Shown here: positions 1-13,660 of the stretch, piece by piece
How the letters are laid out: the number at the start of each line of letters is the position of its first letter
Position numbering within the stretch: the first letter of the stretch is position 1
Source: Frigoribacterium sp. SL97
GTDB lineage: Bacteria; Actinomycetota; Actinomycetes; Actinomycetales; Microbacteriaceae
Length of the DNA: 64,000 nt
Reading direction: 5' to 3'
Assembly (NCBI RefSeq): GCF_026625765.1
Contig: NZ_CP113062.1
Coordinates: 1-64,000, forward strand
Made by a program: the position numbers and the translations under genes
Notes under the pieces: model-generated
Databases searched by the model: none
Seen by the model: only the letters and a program-made list of their open reading frames with translations
Told to the model about the DNA's origin: nothing

Positions 1-32
1 CGTATTTCGGGAACCACATAGTGGACGCAAGC
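1..32 (-). other. 23S rRNA processing stem, 3' arm
   Basis: Bases 1-32 are the inverted complement of bases 3330-3361 on the other side of the 23S gene, allowing for a few G-U pairs. The two arms would pair in the precursor to form the long stalk enclosing 23S rRNA, the usual substrate of RNase III-type processing. The 5S gene expected downstream is outside the window. Confidence 0.7.
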
Positions 33-66
33 AGCTTTCCCCCACCTCTACAGGGAGGGAGTGTTG

Positions 67-5172
<5,106 letters not shown>

Positions 5173-5710
5173 AAGAAAAAACAGCACAACCGGAATAGGC
5201 CATGACTGCTGAATTTGATGCTGACTAAAGAACAAAACAATCTGACGATTGTTGTTGTCCATCAATCTCAAAGAAACCTAAACACCACTCACAACCCCAC
5301 CAAAGATGAAGCCACAAGCAATGCCAGGGTATAATTTGGCATTTGACAATGTGCACGCTGTTGAGTTCTCAAAGACCAAACGCACCAGGGACCCAGCCTT
5401 GGAAGACCTTTGCCCTGAGCAGTTCTGTAACCTTATGCACTGACCGACGATGCCGAGACCGTGCCGACGCCCCTTGCGGAACGAGCCGTAACTCTACATC
5501 ATCTTGATCAGTGTTCGCAACTCACTTGGTCCGAGGCTGTGAAGCAACTCGAGGACTTGGAAGTTGGTCCCACTTGAGGGCCGGGGAAGCTTCGCTCCGC
5601 CCGCACCTTTGGGGTGACAAGTGATTACTTTACGCAGCCCGAGACGGGTATGGCCAAACTTCGTGCATCCCGGGCGTGTCGCCCGCCACGTCCCCACGGG
5701 GACGCCGACG
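5173..5710 (-). other. rRNA operon leader and upstream region
   Basis: No protein gene is seen in these 538 bases. On the minus strand the leader includes the segment TTTGAGAACTCAACAGCGTG (complement of about 5355-5374). Related segments are conserved in actinobacterial rRNA leaders and linked to antitermination and processing. A small hairpin (AATGCCA/TGGCATT, 5320-5326 with 5337-5343) lies closer to 16S. The part from about 5530 to 5710 holds the 3' end of the neighbouring transporter's downstream region and no recognised element. Confidence 0.7.
5491..5520 (-). promoter_or_regulatory. Probable rRNA operon promoter
   Basis: On the minus strand, TTGCGA (5515-5520) and TAGAGT (5491-5496) are separated by 18 bases, a reasonable housekeeping sigma promoter. 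It lies about 320 bases upstream of 16S. The same -35 hexamer is used at clpB. No other equally good pair was seen, but none was tested. Confidence 0.5.
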
Positions 5711-6727
5711 CTACCCCAGGGGCAGCACGAGCACGGCGCCCAGGGACACCGAGGCGATGACGATCCACGAGGCCAGGCCCACGAGGAAGGCGCGGCCGCC
5801 GGTGCGGACGAGGCGCTCGAGGCGGATGCCCGACCCGAGGCCGACGAGTGCGAGCCCGAGCAGGACCGACTGGACCGTCCCCGCGATCGCGAGCAGCGCC
5901 TCCGGAACCGGGATCACCGTCCGGACGACGACCGCGACGGCGAAGCCGACGACGAACAACGGCACGATCGGCGGCCGGGCGCCGGCGTCGGCACCCCGCC
6001 GACGGACCACGGTCGACGTGATCGCCACGATTGGCGCGAGCATCAGGACCCGCGTGAGCTTGACGACGACCGCGATCGCGAGAGCGGCCGCTCCGGCGGT
6101 CTGCGCCGTGGCGACCACCTGACCGACGTCGTGCACGCTCGCCCCCACCCAGGCGCCGAACTCGCGGTCGGTCAGGCCGACCCACCCGCGGATCAGGGGC
6201 AGGACGGCGATCGCGAGCGTGCCGAACAACGTGACCAGAGCGACGGGAGTCGCGGCGTCCTTGCCACGATCGCGGGTCACGGCACTCATCGCGCCGATCG
6301 CCGACGCCCCGCAGATCGAGAAGCCGGCCGCGAGCAGGAGGGGTTGGTCACCGGGGAGCCGGGCCCATCGGCCGAGCAGGTAGGTGACCGCGAACGTGAG
6401 CCCGAGGATCGCGATCACGACGACCACCGTCGTCCACCCGAGCCCGGCGACGTCGACGAGGCTGAGCTGGAGCCCGAGCAAGACGACGCCGATGCGCAAC
6501 AGTCGCTTCGAGGCGAAGGTCAGTCCGGGCTTGGCGCTGCCGTCGATCACCGGGCGGAGGGGCCGGACCTGGGCGGCCGCGATGCCGAGCAGGACGCACC
6601 AGGTCAGGACGGGGACCGCCGGCAACACGAGGTGCAGGCCCCACGCCGCCCCGTAGGCGACCCCGGCCAACAGGAGCCCCCGCACCGGATTCGCGCGCGG
6701 CGGCGCGTCGACGGCGGCGGGGCTCAC
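5711..6727 (-). CDS. YeiH/UPF0324 family putative sulfate exporter
   Basis: This 338-residue integral membrane protein matches the YeiH family (Cons_hypoth698, UPF0324), often annotated as putative sulfate exporters. About ten hydrophobic segments span the protein. Family-typical patches include GFSICGASAIGAMSAV near residue 150 and VGASVHDVGQVVATAQ near residue 205. Transport substrate is not established for most members, so the function is a family-level statement. Its start lies 9 bases beyond the stop of the FAH-family gene at 6737, so it is probably the last gene of the leuB-ilvE-FAH unit. The start ATG at 6727 gives normal family length. Confidence 0.85.
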   Translation of the reverse strand: MSPAAVDAPPRANPVRGLLLAGVAYGAAWGLHLVLPAVPVLTWCVLLGIAAAQVRPLRPVIDGSAKPGLTFASKRLLRIGVVLLGLQLSLVDVAGLGWTTVVVVIAILGLTFAVTYLLGRWARLPGDQPLLLAAGFSICGASAIGAMSAVTRDRGKDAATPVALVTLFGTLAIAVLPLIRGWVGLTDREFGAWVGASVHDVGQVVATAQTAGAAALAIAVVVKLTRVLMLAPIVAITSTVVRRRGADAGARPPIVPLFVVGFAVAVVVRTVIPVPEALLAIAGTVQSVLLGLALVGLGSGIRLERLVRTGGRAFLVGLASWIVIASVSLGAVLVLPLG

Positions 6728-6736
6728 CGGGCGGGC

Positions 6737-7417
6737 CTAGACCCGGTTCTTGGCGGGGTTGATCAACGAGCCGAGGCCCGAGATCGCGACCTCGACGGTC
6801 TGGCCCGCCGTGAACGGACCGATGCCGGCGGGCGTGCCGGTCAGGATGACGTCACCCGGCAGCAGGGTGAAGACGTCCGTGACGTACTCGATCAGCTCGG
6901 GGATCTTGTGGATCATCTGCATCGTCGACTCGCGCTGCATGACCTCGCCGTCCACCCGGGTCTCGATGGTGGCATCCGCCCAGTCGAATTCGTTCTCGAT
7001 GTAGGGGCCGAGGGGCAGGAAGGTGTCGTAGCCCTTCGCTCGGGTCCACTGGCCGTCGGCGTTCTGCACGTCGCGGGCCGTGACGTCGTTGGCGACGGTG
7101 TAGCCGAACACCACGTCCTGGTAGTCCTCGGCCTTCACTCGCTTGGCGATCGACCCGATGACGATGGCGAGTTCGCCTTCGAAGTCGACCCGGCCGACGT
7201 CGGGCGGGAGCTGGATCGAGTCGCCGAAACCGATGACCGTCGTGTTGGGCTTGAGGAACAGGATGGGCGCCTCGGGCGCGGACTGGCCGAGCTCGTCGGC
7301 GTGGTCCTGGTAGTTCAGGCCGACTCCGACGACCTTGGACCGCGGGATCACCGGCGCGAGCAACTTGGCCTGACGCAGGGAGACCCGCTCGCCCGTCGTC
7401 TCGTACCCGCTGTACAT
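6737..7417 (-). CDS. Fumarylacetoacetate hydrolase family protein, 5' end frameshifted
   Basis: The protein belongs to the FAH superfamily of metal-dependent hydrolases, isomerases and decarboxylases acting on 2-oxo/enol acids. It shows GVGLNYQDHADELG, the metal-binding stretch VDFEGELAIVIG, VANDVTARDVQ and the C-terminal LTGTPAGIGP. The open frame from ATG 7417 gives 226 residues, about 30 short of the usual 255-260. The missing N-terminus is readable upstream: GTG at 7506-7508 overlaps the ilvE stop as GTGA and would encode MKIARF..., but one extra A (7501-7502) breaks the frame. Removing it gives 256 residues. Either the gene decayed slightly, a sequencing error is present, or translation begins internally. 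The exact substrate is unknown. Confidence 0.8.
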   Translation of the reverse strand: MYSGYETTGERVSLRQAKLLAPVIPRSKVVGVGLNYQDHADELGQSAPEAPILFLKPNTTVIGFGDSIQLPPDVGRVDFEGELAIVIGSIAKRVKAEDYQDVVFGYTVANDVTARDVQNADGQWTRAKGYDTFLPLGPYIENEFDWADATIETRVDGEVMQRESTMQMIHKIPELIEYVTDVFTLLPGDVILTGTPAGIGPFTAGQTVEVAISGLGSLINPAKNRV

Positions 7418-7504
7418 GGGATCACCGGCGAGGACGATGAGCTCGCGCTCGTCGACGATGCCGTAGCGGGGGTCTTCTCCGGGCGTGGCGAAACGGGCGA
7501 TTCT

Positions 7505-8638
7505 TCACGCGTCGAGCCTAGTCATCCAGCCGTGGACATCGGGACGGCGGCCGTACTGGATGTCGGTCAGCTCTTCGCGCAGGGACATGGTCAGTTCTCC
7601 ACCGGTCGCGGCGGGCGACCCGATGTGGATGCCCTCGCCCTTGAGTTCGGCGATCGGGACGACGACGGCGGCCGTGCCGCACGCGAAGACCTCGACGATG
7701 TCGCCGGACTCGACGCCGTCACGCCACTCGTCGATCGTCACGCGACGACGCTCGACGCGGTGGCCCCGGGCCTCGGCCAACTCGAGGATCGAGTCACGGG
7801 TGATGCCCTCGAGGATCGAGTCGCTGTCGGGGGTGACGAGGGTGCCGTCCTTCTTGACGAGCACCACGTTCATCCCGCCGAGCTCTTCGATGTAGTTGCT
7901 CTCGGACGAGTCGAGGAACAGCACCTGCTGGCAGCCGTTCTCGTAGGCCTCCTGCTGCGGCAGCAGGGACGACGCGTAGTTGCCGCCGGTCTTTGCCGCA
8001 CCCGTGCCGCCCTTGCCTGCTCGGGCGTAGTTCGTGGTCAGCCAGATCGAGACCGGAGAGACGCCGCCGCTGAAGTAGGCCCCGGCCGGACTCGCGATCA
8101 CGTGGTACGACACCTCGTGGGCGGCCCGGACCCCCAGGAACGCCTCGGTGGCGATCATGAACGGCCGGAGGTACAGGCTCGTCTCGGGGGCCGACGGCAC
8201 CCAGTCGAGATCGGCCCGCACGAGTTGGCGGACCGACTCGACGAAGTCGTCGGTGCTGAGCTCGGGCAGCGCGAGTCGGCGGGCCGAGCGCTGCAGGCGG
8301 CGACCGTTGGCGTCCGGCCGGAACGACCAGACCGAACCGTCGGCGTGCCGGTAGGCCTTCATGCCCTCGAAGATCTCTTGCGCGTAGTGCAGCACCGACG
8401 CCGACGGGTCGAGCTGCAGCGGGCCGTACGGGTGGACGGACGCCGCGTGCCACCCGTCGGCGAGGGTCCACTCGATGGTCACCATGTGGTCGGTGAAGTG
8501 CTTGCCGAAGCCGGGGTCGCTGAGGATCGTCTCGCGTTCGGCGTCGTCGCGTGCCGTCTCGGACGGCGTCAGCTCGAACTGCAGCGGGAAGTCGGCCGAG
8601 TCGTCGGTCGGGGCGGAGACGTTGTCGGTGGTGGTCAT
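7505..8638 (-). CDS. ilvE: Branched-chain amino acid aminotransferase
   Basis: This is a PLP-dependent fold-type IV transaminase of 377 residues that interconverts leucine, isoleucine and valine with their 2-oxo acids in the cytoplasm. The motif GGTGAAKTGGNYASS carries the PLP lysine at about residue 216, followed by the family block EELGGMNVVLV. Length matches actinobacterial IlvE (about 370). It lies directly downstream of leuB (8 bases between stop and start), linking the last steps of leucine synthesis. Its TGA overlaps the original GTG start of the FAH-family gene. Confidence 0.95.
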   Translation of the reverse strand: MTTTDNVSAPTDDSADFPLQFELTPSETARDDAERETILSDPGFGKHFTDHMVTIEWTLADGWHAASVHPYGPLQLDPSASVLHYAQEIFEGMKAYRHADGSVWSFRPDANGRRLQRSARRLALPELSTDDFVESVRQLVRADLDWVPSAPETSLYLRPFMIATEAFLGVRAAHEVSYHVIASPAGAYFSGGVSPVSIWLTTNYARAGKGGTGAAKTGGNYASSLLPQQEAYENGCQQVLFLDSSESNYIEELGGMNVVLVKKDGTLVTPDSDSILEGITRDSILELAEARGHRVERRRVTIDEWRDGVESGDIVEVFACGTAAVVVPIAELKGEGIHIGSPAATGGELTMSLREELTDIQYGRRPDVHGWMTRLDA

Positions 8639-8646
8639 GATGCCCT

Positions 8647-9732
8647 TCAGGCGGAGGCAGACGGGGACAGGGTGCGCACGCGGTCGGCGATCGCCGTGCC
8701 GATCTCGTCCGTGCGGCGGGCGGGGACGGACGCGTCACGCGAGGCGCGGTCGGCGATGTCGGCGTCGACGGCCCGGGTGACGCGGGCGGCCGCGTCGGGC
8801 AGGCCGAGGTGGTCGAGCAGGAGGGCGACGGAGAGGATCGCCGCCGTCGGGTCGGCCTTCTGCTGACCGGCGATGTCGGGGGCCGAGCCGTGCACGGGCT
8901 CGAACATGCTCGGGAAAGCGCCGTCGGGGTTGAGGTTGCCCGATGCCGCGAGCCCGATGCCGCCGCTGATGGCGCCGGCGAGGTCGGTGAGGATGTCGCC
9001 GAAGAGGTTGTCGGTGACGATGACGTCGAACCGGGAGGGGTCGACCACGAGGTGGATGGTGGCCGCGTCGACGTGCTGGTAGTCGACGGCGACGTCGGGG
9101 TACTCGGCGGCCACGGCGTCGACGGTGCGCTGCCAGAGGCTGCCCGAGAACACGAGCACGTTGGTCTTGTGCACGAGGGTCAGGTGCCCACGGCGACCGC
9201 GGGCCTTCTCGAAGGCGAAACGCACGACGCGCTCGACGCCGTGCGCCGTGTTGACGCTGACCTCGTTCGCGATCTCGTGCGGCGTGCCCTGCCGCAGCGC
9301 GCCTCCGTTGCCGACGTAGGGACCCTCGGTGCCCTCGCGGACGACGACGAAGTCGACCTCGCCGGGCGCCGAGAGCGGCGACGGGACGCCGGGATGGACC
9401 TTGGTGGGCCGCAGGTTGACGTAGTGGTCGAGGGCGAAGCGCAGCTTCAGCAACAGGCCACGCTCGATGATGCCGCCCGCCAGCCGCGGGTCGCGGGGGT
9501 CGCCGCCCACCGCTCCGAGCAGGATCGCGTCATGCGACGCGACGGCCGTCAGGTCGTCGTCGGTCAGGATGTCGCCCGTCTCGAGGTAGCGCGCCGCACC
9601 CAGCGAGAAGGTCGTGACCTCGAACGTCGCGTCGTCGCCGGCCGCGACCTCGAGCACCTTGAGGGCCTCCGCGACCACCTCGGGGCCGATGCCGTCTCCG
9701 GGGATGGCGGCGAGTCTGACGGTGCGGGGCAT
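8647..9732 (-). CDS. leuB: 3-isopropylmalate dehydrogenase
   Basis: This 361-residue NAD-dependent oxidative decarboxylase converts 3-isopropylmalate to 2-oxoisocaproate in leucine synthesis. The N-terminus AAIPGDGIGPEVV, the substrate-binding VVREGTEGPYVGNGG and the cofactor and metal block TDNLFGDILTDLAG are all present. The start ATG at 9732 is preceded by an AGGAGA ribosome-binding site, and the reading frame continues open upstream only because of the GC bias. It heads a minus-strand unit leuB-ilvE-FAH-YeiH. A copy of the dispersed motif (9298-9306) lies inside the gene. Confidence 0.96.
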   Translation of the reverse strand: MPRTVRLAAIPGDGIGPEVVAEALKVLEVAAGDDATFEVTTFSLGAARYLETGDILTDDDLTAVASHDAILLGAVGGDPRDPRLAGGIIERGLLLKLRFALDHYVNLRPTKVHPGVPSPLSAPGEVDFVVVREGTEGPYVGNGGALRQGTPHEIANEVSVNTAHGVERVVRFAFEKARGRRGHLTLVHKTNVLVFSGSLWQRTVDAVAAEYPDVAVDYQHVDAATIHLVVDPSRFDVIVTDNLFGDILTDLAGAISGGIGLAASGNLNPDGAFPSMFEPVHGSAPDIAGQQKADPTAAILSVALLLDHLGLPDAAARVTRAVDADIADRASRDASVPARRTDEIGTAIADRVRTLSPSASA

Positions 9733-9848
9733 GGTTCTCCTGGCGTCTCGGGGGGCTCGCCACACTTTACTAGTGGGCAGGTGGGCCGCGCGGGCCCCGC
9801 GGCCGGCTCGGGCCACCCGTGCCGGGGTGGCTCGGACGACCCGGGGCC

Positions 9849-11393
9849 TCAGTCGGCCGAGGAGGCGCGGCGGAGGGTCGTGAGGGCGACCACCACCGCG
9901 GCGACCATCACCAGTGCCCCGACCCCGGCCGTGGCGACGAGACCGTGGTCGAAGGCGTCGGTGGCGGCGCGCAGCAGGGGGCCCGCGAGCGACTCGGGCA
10001 GCCCGTCGGAGACCGCCACCGCGCCTCCCAGGGTCTCGCGGGCCGCCTCGCCCGCCTCGGTGGGCACGCCGGCGGGCACGACCAGGGCACCCCGGTAGAT
10101 GGCGGTCAACATGCTGCCGAGCACGGCGGTTCCGAGGACGGCACCGACCTCGTAGGCGGTCTCGGACACCGCCGAGGCAGCCCCGGCCCGGTTCGCGGGC
10201 ACGGCCGCGATGATCAGGTCGTTCGAGATCGTCTCGGCCGCGCCGACGCCCAGGCCGACGAAGGCGAAGGCCACGACGAACACGACCACGGGGGCCCCGG
10301 CGCCGGTGGCGAAGACCGCCGCGTAGGCGAGCGCGGCCGAGGCGAGGCCGATCGCGACGATGGTGCGCGGGCGGAGCCACCGGACGACCCGCACGACGCC
10401 GAGGCCCGCCAGGATCATCACCGCGAGACCGGGCACCAGCGTCAGCGCGGCCTGCAAGGGCCGCAGCCCCACGACGAGTTGCAGGTGCTGGGTCGTGAAG
10501 AACAGGAAGGCCACGAGCGCCACGACGGCGAGCAGGTTGACCAGGACCGATCCGGCGAACACCGGGTTCGTGAAGAGCCGCACGTCGAGCAGCGGACGCG
10601 GGCGGGCGAGCTGACGCCGGACGAACAGCCAGCCCGAGCCCACGCCGACCACCGCCAGGGCGGCGACGGGCCAGACGAAGCCGTCGGTCGCGAGCAGCTT
10701 GATCGCCGCGACGACCGGCGCCATGGCCGCGAGCGACAGCAGCACCGAGAACGGGTCGGCCGGCCCCGGCGCGGGATCGCGGCTCTCGGTGAGCAGCAGC
10801 GGGCCGGCGATCAGCAGGGGGACGAGCACGGGCACCGCGACGAGGAACACCGAGCCCCAGGCGAAGTGCTCGAGGAGCACGCCGCCGACGATGGGGCCCA
10901 GGGCCGATCCGGCGGCGAAGCCCGAGGCCCAGACGGCGATCGCGAGCCGGCGCTGCTCACGGTCGAGGAAGGTGCTGCGCAGCAGCGAGAGGGTCGCCGG
11001 CATGATCATCGCGCCGAAGAAGCCCAGCACGGCTCGTGCCGTGATGAGCTGCTCGGCGCTCGTGGAGAACGCGGCGAGCACCGAGACGACGGCGAATCCG
11101 CTCGCACCGGTGAGCAGCAGCTTGCGGCGGCCGAACCGGTCGCCCATCGACCCCATGGCCACGAGCAGGCCGGCGAGGACGAGCGAGTAGACGTCGACGA
11201 TCCAGAGTTGGCCCGCGGCGCTCGGCTGCAGTGCGGTCGAGATCTCGGGCAGGGCGAAGCTCAGCACCGTGTTGTCGACCGAGACGAGCAGCACCGGCAG
11301 CATGAGCACGACCAACGCGGCCCACTGTCGTCGGCCGGCACGCGGCGGGACGCCGGTCGGGGTCGTGGCGGTGACGGTGGCGGGGCGGGTCAT
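9849..11393 (-). CDS. DHA2-family MFS drug transporter
   Basis: This is a 514-residue proton-driven multidrug efflux protein of the EmrB/QacA (DHA2, 14-helix) type. The protein shows the loop 2-3 signature MGSMGDRFGRRKLLL near residue 75, an early NTVLSFALPEI helix-1 motif typical of DHA2 members, and hydrophobic segments across the full length. The start ATG at 11393 fits the family N-terminus, and the open frame upstream is not family-like. It is divergent from a TetR gene with tandem operators between them, so it is very probably the repressed target. The final codons overlap a dispersed-motif copy (9861-9869). Confidence 0.9.
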   Translation of the reverse strand: MTRPATVTATTPTGVPPRAGRRQWAALVVLMLPVLLVSVDNTVLSFALPEISTALQPSAAGQLWIVDVYSLVLAGLLVAMGSMGDRFGRRKLLLTGASGFAVVSVLAAFSTSAEQLITARAVLGFFGAMIMPATLSLLRSTFLDREQRRLAIAVWASGFAAGSALGPIVGGVLLEHFAWGSVFLVAVPVLVPLLIAGPLLLTESRDPAPGPADPFSVLLSLAAMAPVVAAIKLLATDGFVWPVAALAVVGVGSGWLFVRRQLARPRPLLDVRLFTNPVFAGSVLVNLLAVVALVAFLFFTTQHLQLVVGLRPLQAALTLVPGLAVMILAGLGVVRVVRWLRPRTIVAIGLASAALAYAAVFATGAGAPVVVFVVAFAFVGLGVGAAETISNDLIIAAVPANRAGAASAVSETAYEVGAVLGTAVLGSMLTAIYRGALVVPAGVPTEAGEAARETLGGAVAVSDGLPESLAGPLLRAATDAFDHGLVATAGVGALVMVAAVVVALTTLRRASSAD

Positions 11394-11488
11394 GGCGTTC
11401 TCTCGCGGTCGGTGGAGTGGTGGGTCGATCGACGGTGCGCGCACCGCCTGGCGGCGGCGGCCCGACGAGGGCAGGAGGCGCGGTGCCG

Positions 11489-11532
11489 ACCGTCCGGACG
11501 GTACAGTTACACCGTCCAGACGGTACAGTAAC
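11489..11532. promoter_or_regulatory. Tandem TetR operator and leaderless promoter
   Basis: Two 22-base direct repeats (11489-11510 and 11511-11532) differ at only two positions. Each contains a palindromic core ACCGTCCRGACGGT. The second repeat contains TACAGT (11524-11529), a -10 element six bases before the TetR start codon. Repressor binding here would therefore cover its own promoter and sit upstream of the divergent MFS gene. Confidence 0.8.
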
Positions 11533-11535
11533 AGA

Positions 11536-12102
11536 ATGAGCCCTCGACCGTCAGCCCGGGAATCGATGCTCGACACGTTCGAGACGCTCGTCGTCGACGA
11601 CGGCGAACGCGCCGCGACCTTCGATGCCGTGGCCGCCGCGGCCGGGGTCTCGAAAGGCGGCCTGCTCTACCACTTCCCCACGCGCGAGGCGCTGGTCGAC
11701 GCCCTCGTCGACCGCCTCACCGCGCTGCTCGACGACGACGTCGCGGCGATGACCAGCGCGCCGGAGGGCGTCGTGGACTACTTCGTCCGCACCTCGTCAC
11801 CCGCGGCCATCCCGGCCGACGACCCGCTCGACCGCTGCATCACCGCCGTCTCGAACCTCGCGTCGAGCGGACGCCACCCCCGGGCACTCGAGGCCCTCAC
11901 CGCCATGCAGTCCCGCTGGCACCAGGTCGTCCTCGACGCCGTCGGCGACCCCGCGGTCGCCCGGGTGGTGTCGCTCGTCTCCGACGGGCTCTACTTCACG
12001 CCGCGGCCCTTCTCACCGGTGGACTCGGGCGGTGACCCGCGCCATGACACGTCGATCGACGACGTCATCGCCGTGCTGCAGCGTCTCGTGCCGCGACGCT
12101 GA
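11536..12102 (+). CDS. TetR-family transcriptional regulator of the adjacent efflux gene
   Basis: This 188-residue repressor has an N-terminal TetR helix-turn-helix (TFDAVAAAAGVSKGGLLYHF, about residues 30-50) and a ligand-binding C-terminal domain. It is divergent from the DHA2 transporter. The tandem operators (11489-11532) end four bases before the start codon, and the -10 TACAGT six bases upstream of ATG indicates a leaderless mRNA. It is therefore probably autoregulated and represses the transporter until a drug-like ligand binds. Ligand identity is unknown. The stop codon is followed at once by GACCCGTGCCTCCTGC, a one-mismatch copy of the dispersed motif. Confidence 0.92.
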   Translation: MSPRPSARESMLDTFETLVVDDGERAATFDAVAAAAGVSKGGLLYHFPTREALVDALVDRLTALLDDDVAAMTSAPEGVVDYFVRTSSPAAIPADDPLDRCITAVSNLASSGRHPRALEALTAMQSRWHQVVLDAVGDPAVARVVSLVSDGLYFTPRPFSPVDSGGDPRHDTSIDDVIAVLQRLVPRR

Positions 12103-12123
12103 CCCGTGCCTCCTGCGGTCCGG

Positions 12124-13185
12124 TCAGACGGCGACGATGCAGGCGGGGCTGCCGAGGGTGAACAGGTCGACGGGGGCCCCGGGCAGACCGGTGGCCTCGT
12201 CGACGGGCAGCACCGAGACGGTGTCGGAACCCTGGTTGGCGCAGTAGAGCAGGCCGTCGGCGATGGTGAAATGCCGCGGCCACTCGCCGCCGCACGGCAC
12301 CTGACCGACCAGGCGGAGCCTCGAGGGCTCACCGCCGTCGGACCCGCCCTCGGCGTCGACCGAGGTCTCGAGCACGCTGATCGTGTCGCGGCCGCGCGTG
12401 GCGACGTAGACCCGCGAGTCGTGGACGGCCAGGTGCGACGGGAGGTCTCCCCGCTCGTCCGGCTCGCCCTCGACGACCGCCACCGAGTACGGGATGACGA
12501 GCTCGTCACCCTGCCTCCGGACGACGTACAGACGGGCGTCGAGCTCGCCCACGACGAGCAGGTCGTCGCCGAGGAAGGCGAGGTGCCGCGGGCCCGAGCC
12601 CGCGGGCATCGGGTGCACGCCGACGATCGACGGTTCGAGCGTGACGACGTCGACGGCGACCTCGATCAGCCGGTCGGTGCCGAGGTCGCTGACCAGGTGG
12701 GTGCCCCACGGGGTCGCGACGATCTGGTGGGCGTGCGGCCCGCCCTGGCGGTCGGCGACCGGGCCGGAACCCGACGGGAGCGCGACGGTCGCCGTCACGC
12801 GTGCCGGGTCGGTGGCCTCGGAGCTGAGCACGCCGAAGGTGCCGCCGACGTAGTTCGCGACGAGCAGGGCGTTCGAGGCCGGGTCGTGGGCGATGTGACA
12901 GGGCGAGGCACCGCCGGACGCCGCGACGCCGGCCTCGACCAGGCGGCCCGCGGCGATCGTGTACGACAGCACGCGGCCCTCGTTCGTCTCGGCGACCGCG
13001 TGCAGGGCCCCCTCGGTGACGACGAGGAACGACGGGTCGTCGGCCTCGACGACCTGCCCAGCCTGCCAGCGACCGTCGGCCCTCGACCGCTCGAGGACGG
13101 TGATGCCGAGGCCGTGGCCACCGCTGACCGCGGTGTACGAACCGACGTAGAGACGCTGGGGGCCGGACGGGCCGAGGTCGCTCAT
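12124..13185 (-). CDS. Lactonase family beta-propeller protein
   Basis: This 353-residue protein matches the lactonase family (seven-bladed beta-propeller, YbhE/6-phosphogluconolactonase and carboxymuconate cyclase relatives). Telling stretches are RLYVGSYTAVSGGHGLGI at the N-terminus, GPRHLAFLGDDLLVVGELD mid-protein and GGEWPRHFTIADGLLYCANQ near the end. If it is a 6-phosphogluconolactonase it would act in the oxidative pentose phosphate pathway; related lactonases act elsewhere, so the substrate is uncertain. The start ATG at 13185 overlaps the chorismate mutase stop by four bases (ATGA), indicating translational coupling. No signal peptide is seen. Confidence 0.85.
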   Translation of the reverse strand: MSDLGPSGPQRLYVGSYTAVSGGHGLGITVLERSRADGRWQAGQVVEADDPSFLVVTEGALHAVAETNEGRVLSYTIAAGRLVEAGVAASGGASPCHIAHDPASNALLVANYVGGTFGVLSSEATDPARVTATVALPSGSGPVADRQGGPHAHQIVATPWGTHLVSDLGTDRLIEVAVDVVTLEPSIVGVHPMPAGSGPRHLAFLGDDLLVVGELDARLYVVRRQGDELVIPYSVAVVEGEPDERGDLPSHLAVHDSRVYVATRGRDTISVLETSVDAEGGSDGGEPSRLRLVGQVPCGGEWPRHFTIADGLLYCANQGSDTVSVLPVDEATGLPGAPVDLFTLGSPACIVAV

Positions 13186-13541
13186 GCGCGGCCGGCGGTG
13201 GGGTCGTCGCCGGCGGCGATGCGCTCGTGGTGGTGGATCACCTCGGCGACGATGAAGTTCAGGAAGGACTCGGCGAAGGCCGGGTCGAGCCGGGCCTCTT
13301 CCGCCAGGCGACGCAGGCGCTGGATCTGCACGCGCTCGCGTTCGGGATCGCTCGCCGGCATGCCCGCCGCCGCCTTGAGCAGGCCGACGGACTGCGTGTA
13401 CTTGAACCGTTCGGCGAGCATGTGGACGAGGGCGGCGTCGATGTTGTCGATGCTCTGGCGGATGCCCGCGAGTTCGTCGATCGCGCCCTGGTCGGCCGAG
13501 CTGAGGGGGCTGTCCGCCCCGAGAGGACTGTCGAGTGCCAT
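13182..13541 (-). CDS. Chorismate mutase (AroQ class)
   Basis: This 119-residue all-helical chorismate mutase converts chorismate to prephenate in phenylalanine and tyrosine synthesis. The AroQ pattern is visible: IRQSIDNIDAALVHMLAERF with K57-region KYTQSVGLLKA, then the C-terminal helix AESFLNFIVAEVIHHHERI. Length is typical of stand-alone monofunctional AroQ proteins of actinobacteria. No signal peptide is present, so it is cytoplasmic. It is followed by the overlapping lactonase gene. Confidence 0.9.
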   Translation of the reverse strand: MALDSPLGADSPLSSADQGAIDELAGIRQSIDNIDAALVHMLAERFKYTQSVGLLKAAAGMPASDPERERVQIQRLRRLAEEARLDPAFAESFLNFIVAEVIHHHERIAAGDDPTAGRA

Positions 13542-13596
13542 GCACCGACCCTATCGGCGCGCCCGACGACGGGGCCGCCGACGGACCGCCACGGAC

Positions 13597-13636
13597 GAAG
13601 GAGGCGCGTCCCGCTCTCGCAGGACGCGCCTCCTTC
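13597..13636 (-). terminator. Hairpin built from an inverted pair of the dispersed motif
   Basis: A perfect 15-base-pair stem (13597-13611 with 13622-13636) encloses a 10-base loop. Each arm contains one GGAGGCGCG. It sits 24 bases after the ohr stop codon and before chorismate mutase, so it probably ends the ohr transcript. There is no long T-run after it. Confidence 0.75.
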
Positions 13637-13660
13637 AGGGCCGGGTCGGCCCGGCCGGGA

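Noticed and set aside
5320..5348. TATAAT and TTGACA hexamers on the plus strand in the rRNA leader
   Set aside because: They are in the wrong order for a promoter (the -10-like hexamer precedes the -35-like one), and no plus-strand gene follows.
5621..8866. A very long open frame (over 1000 codons) on the plus strand
   Set aside because: It runs opposite yeiH, the FAH-family gene and ilvE, all clear genes. High-GC codon usage leaves antisense frames open; the product is Arg/Asp-rich with no domain.
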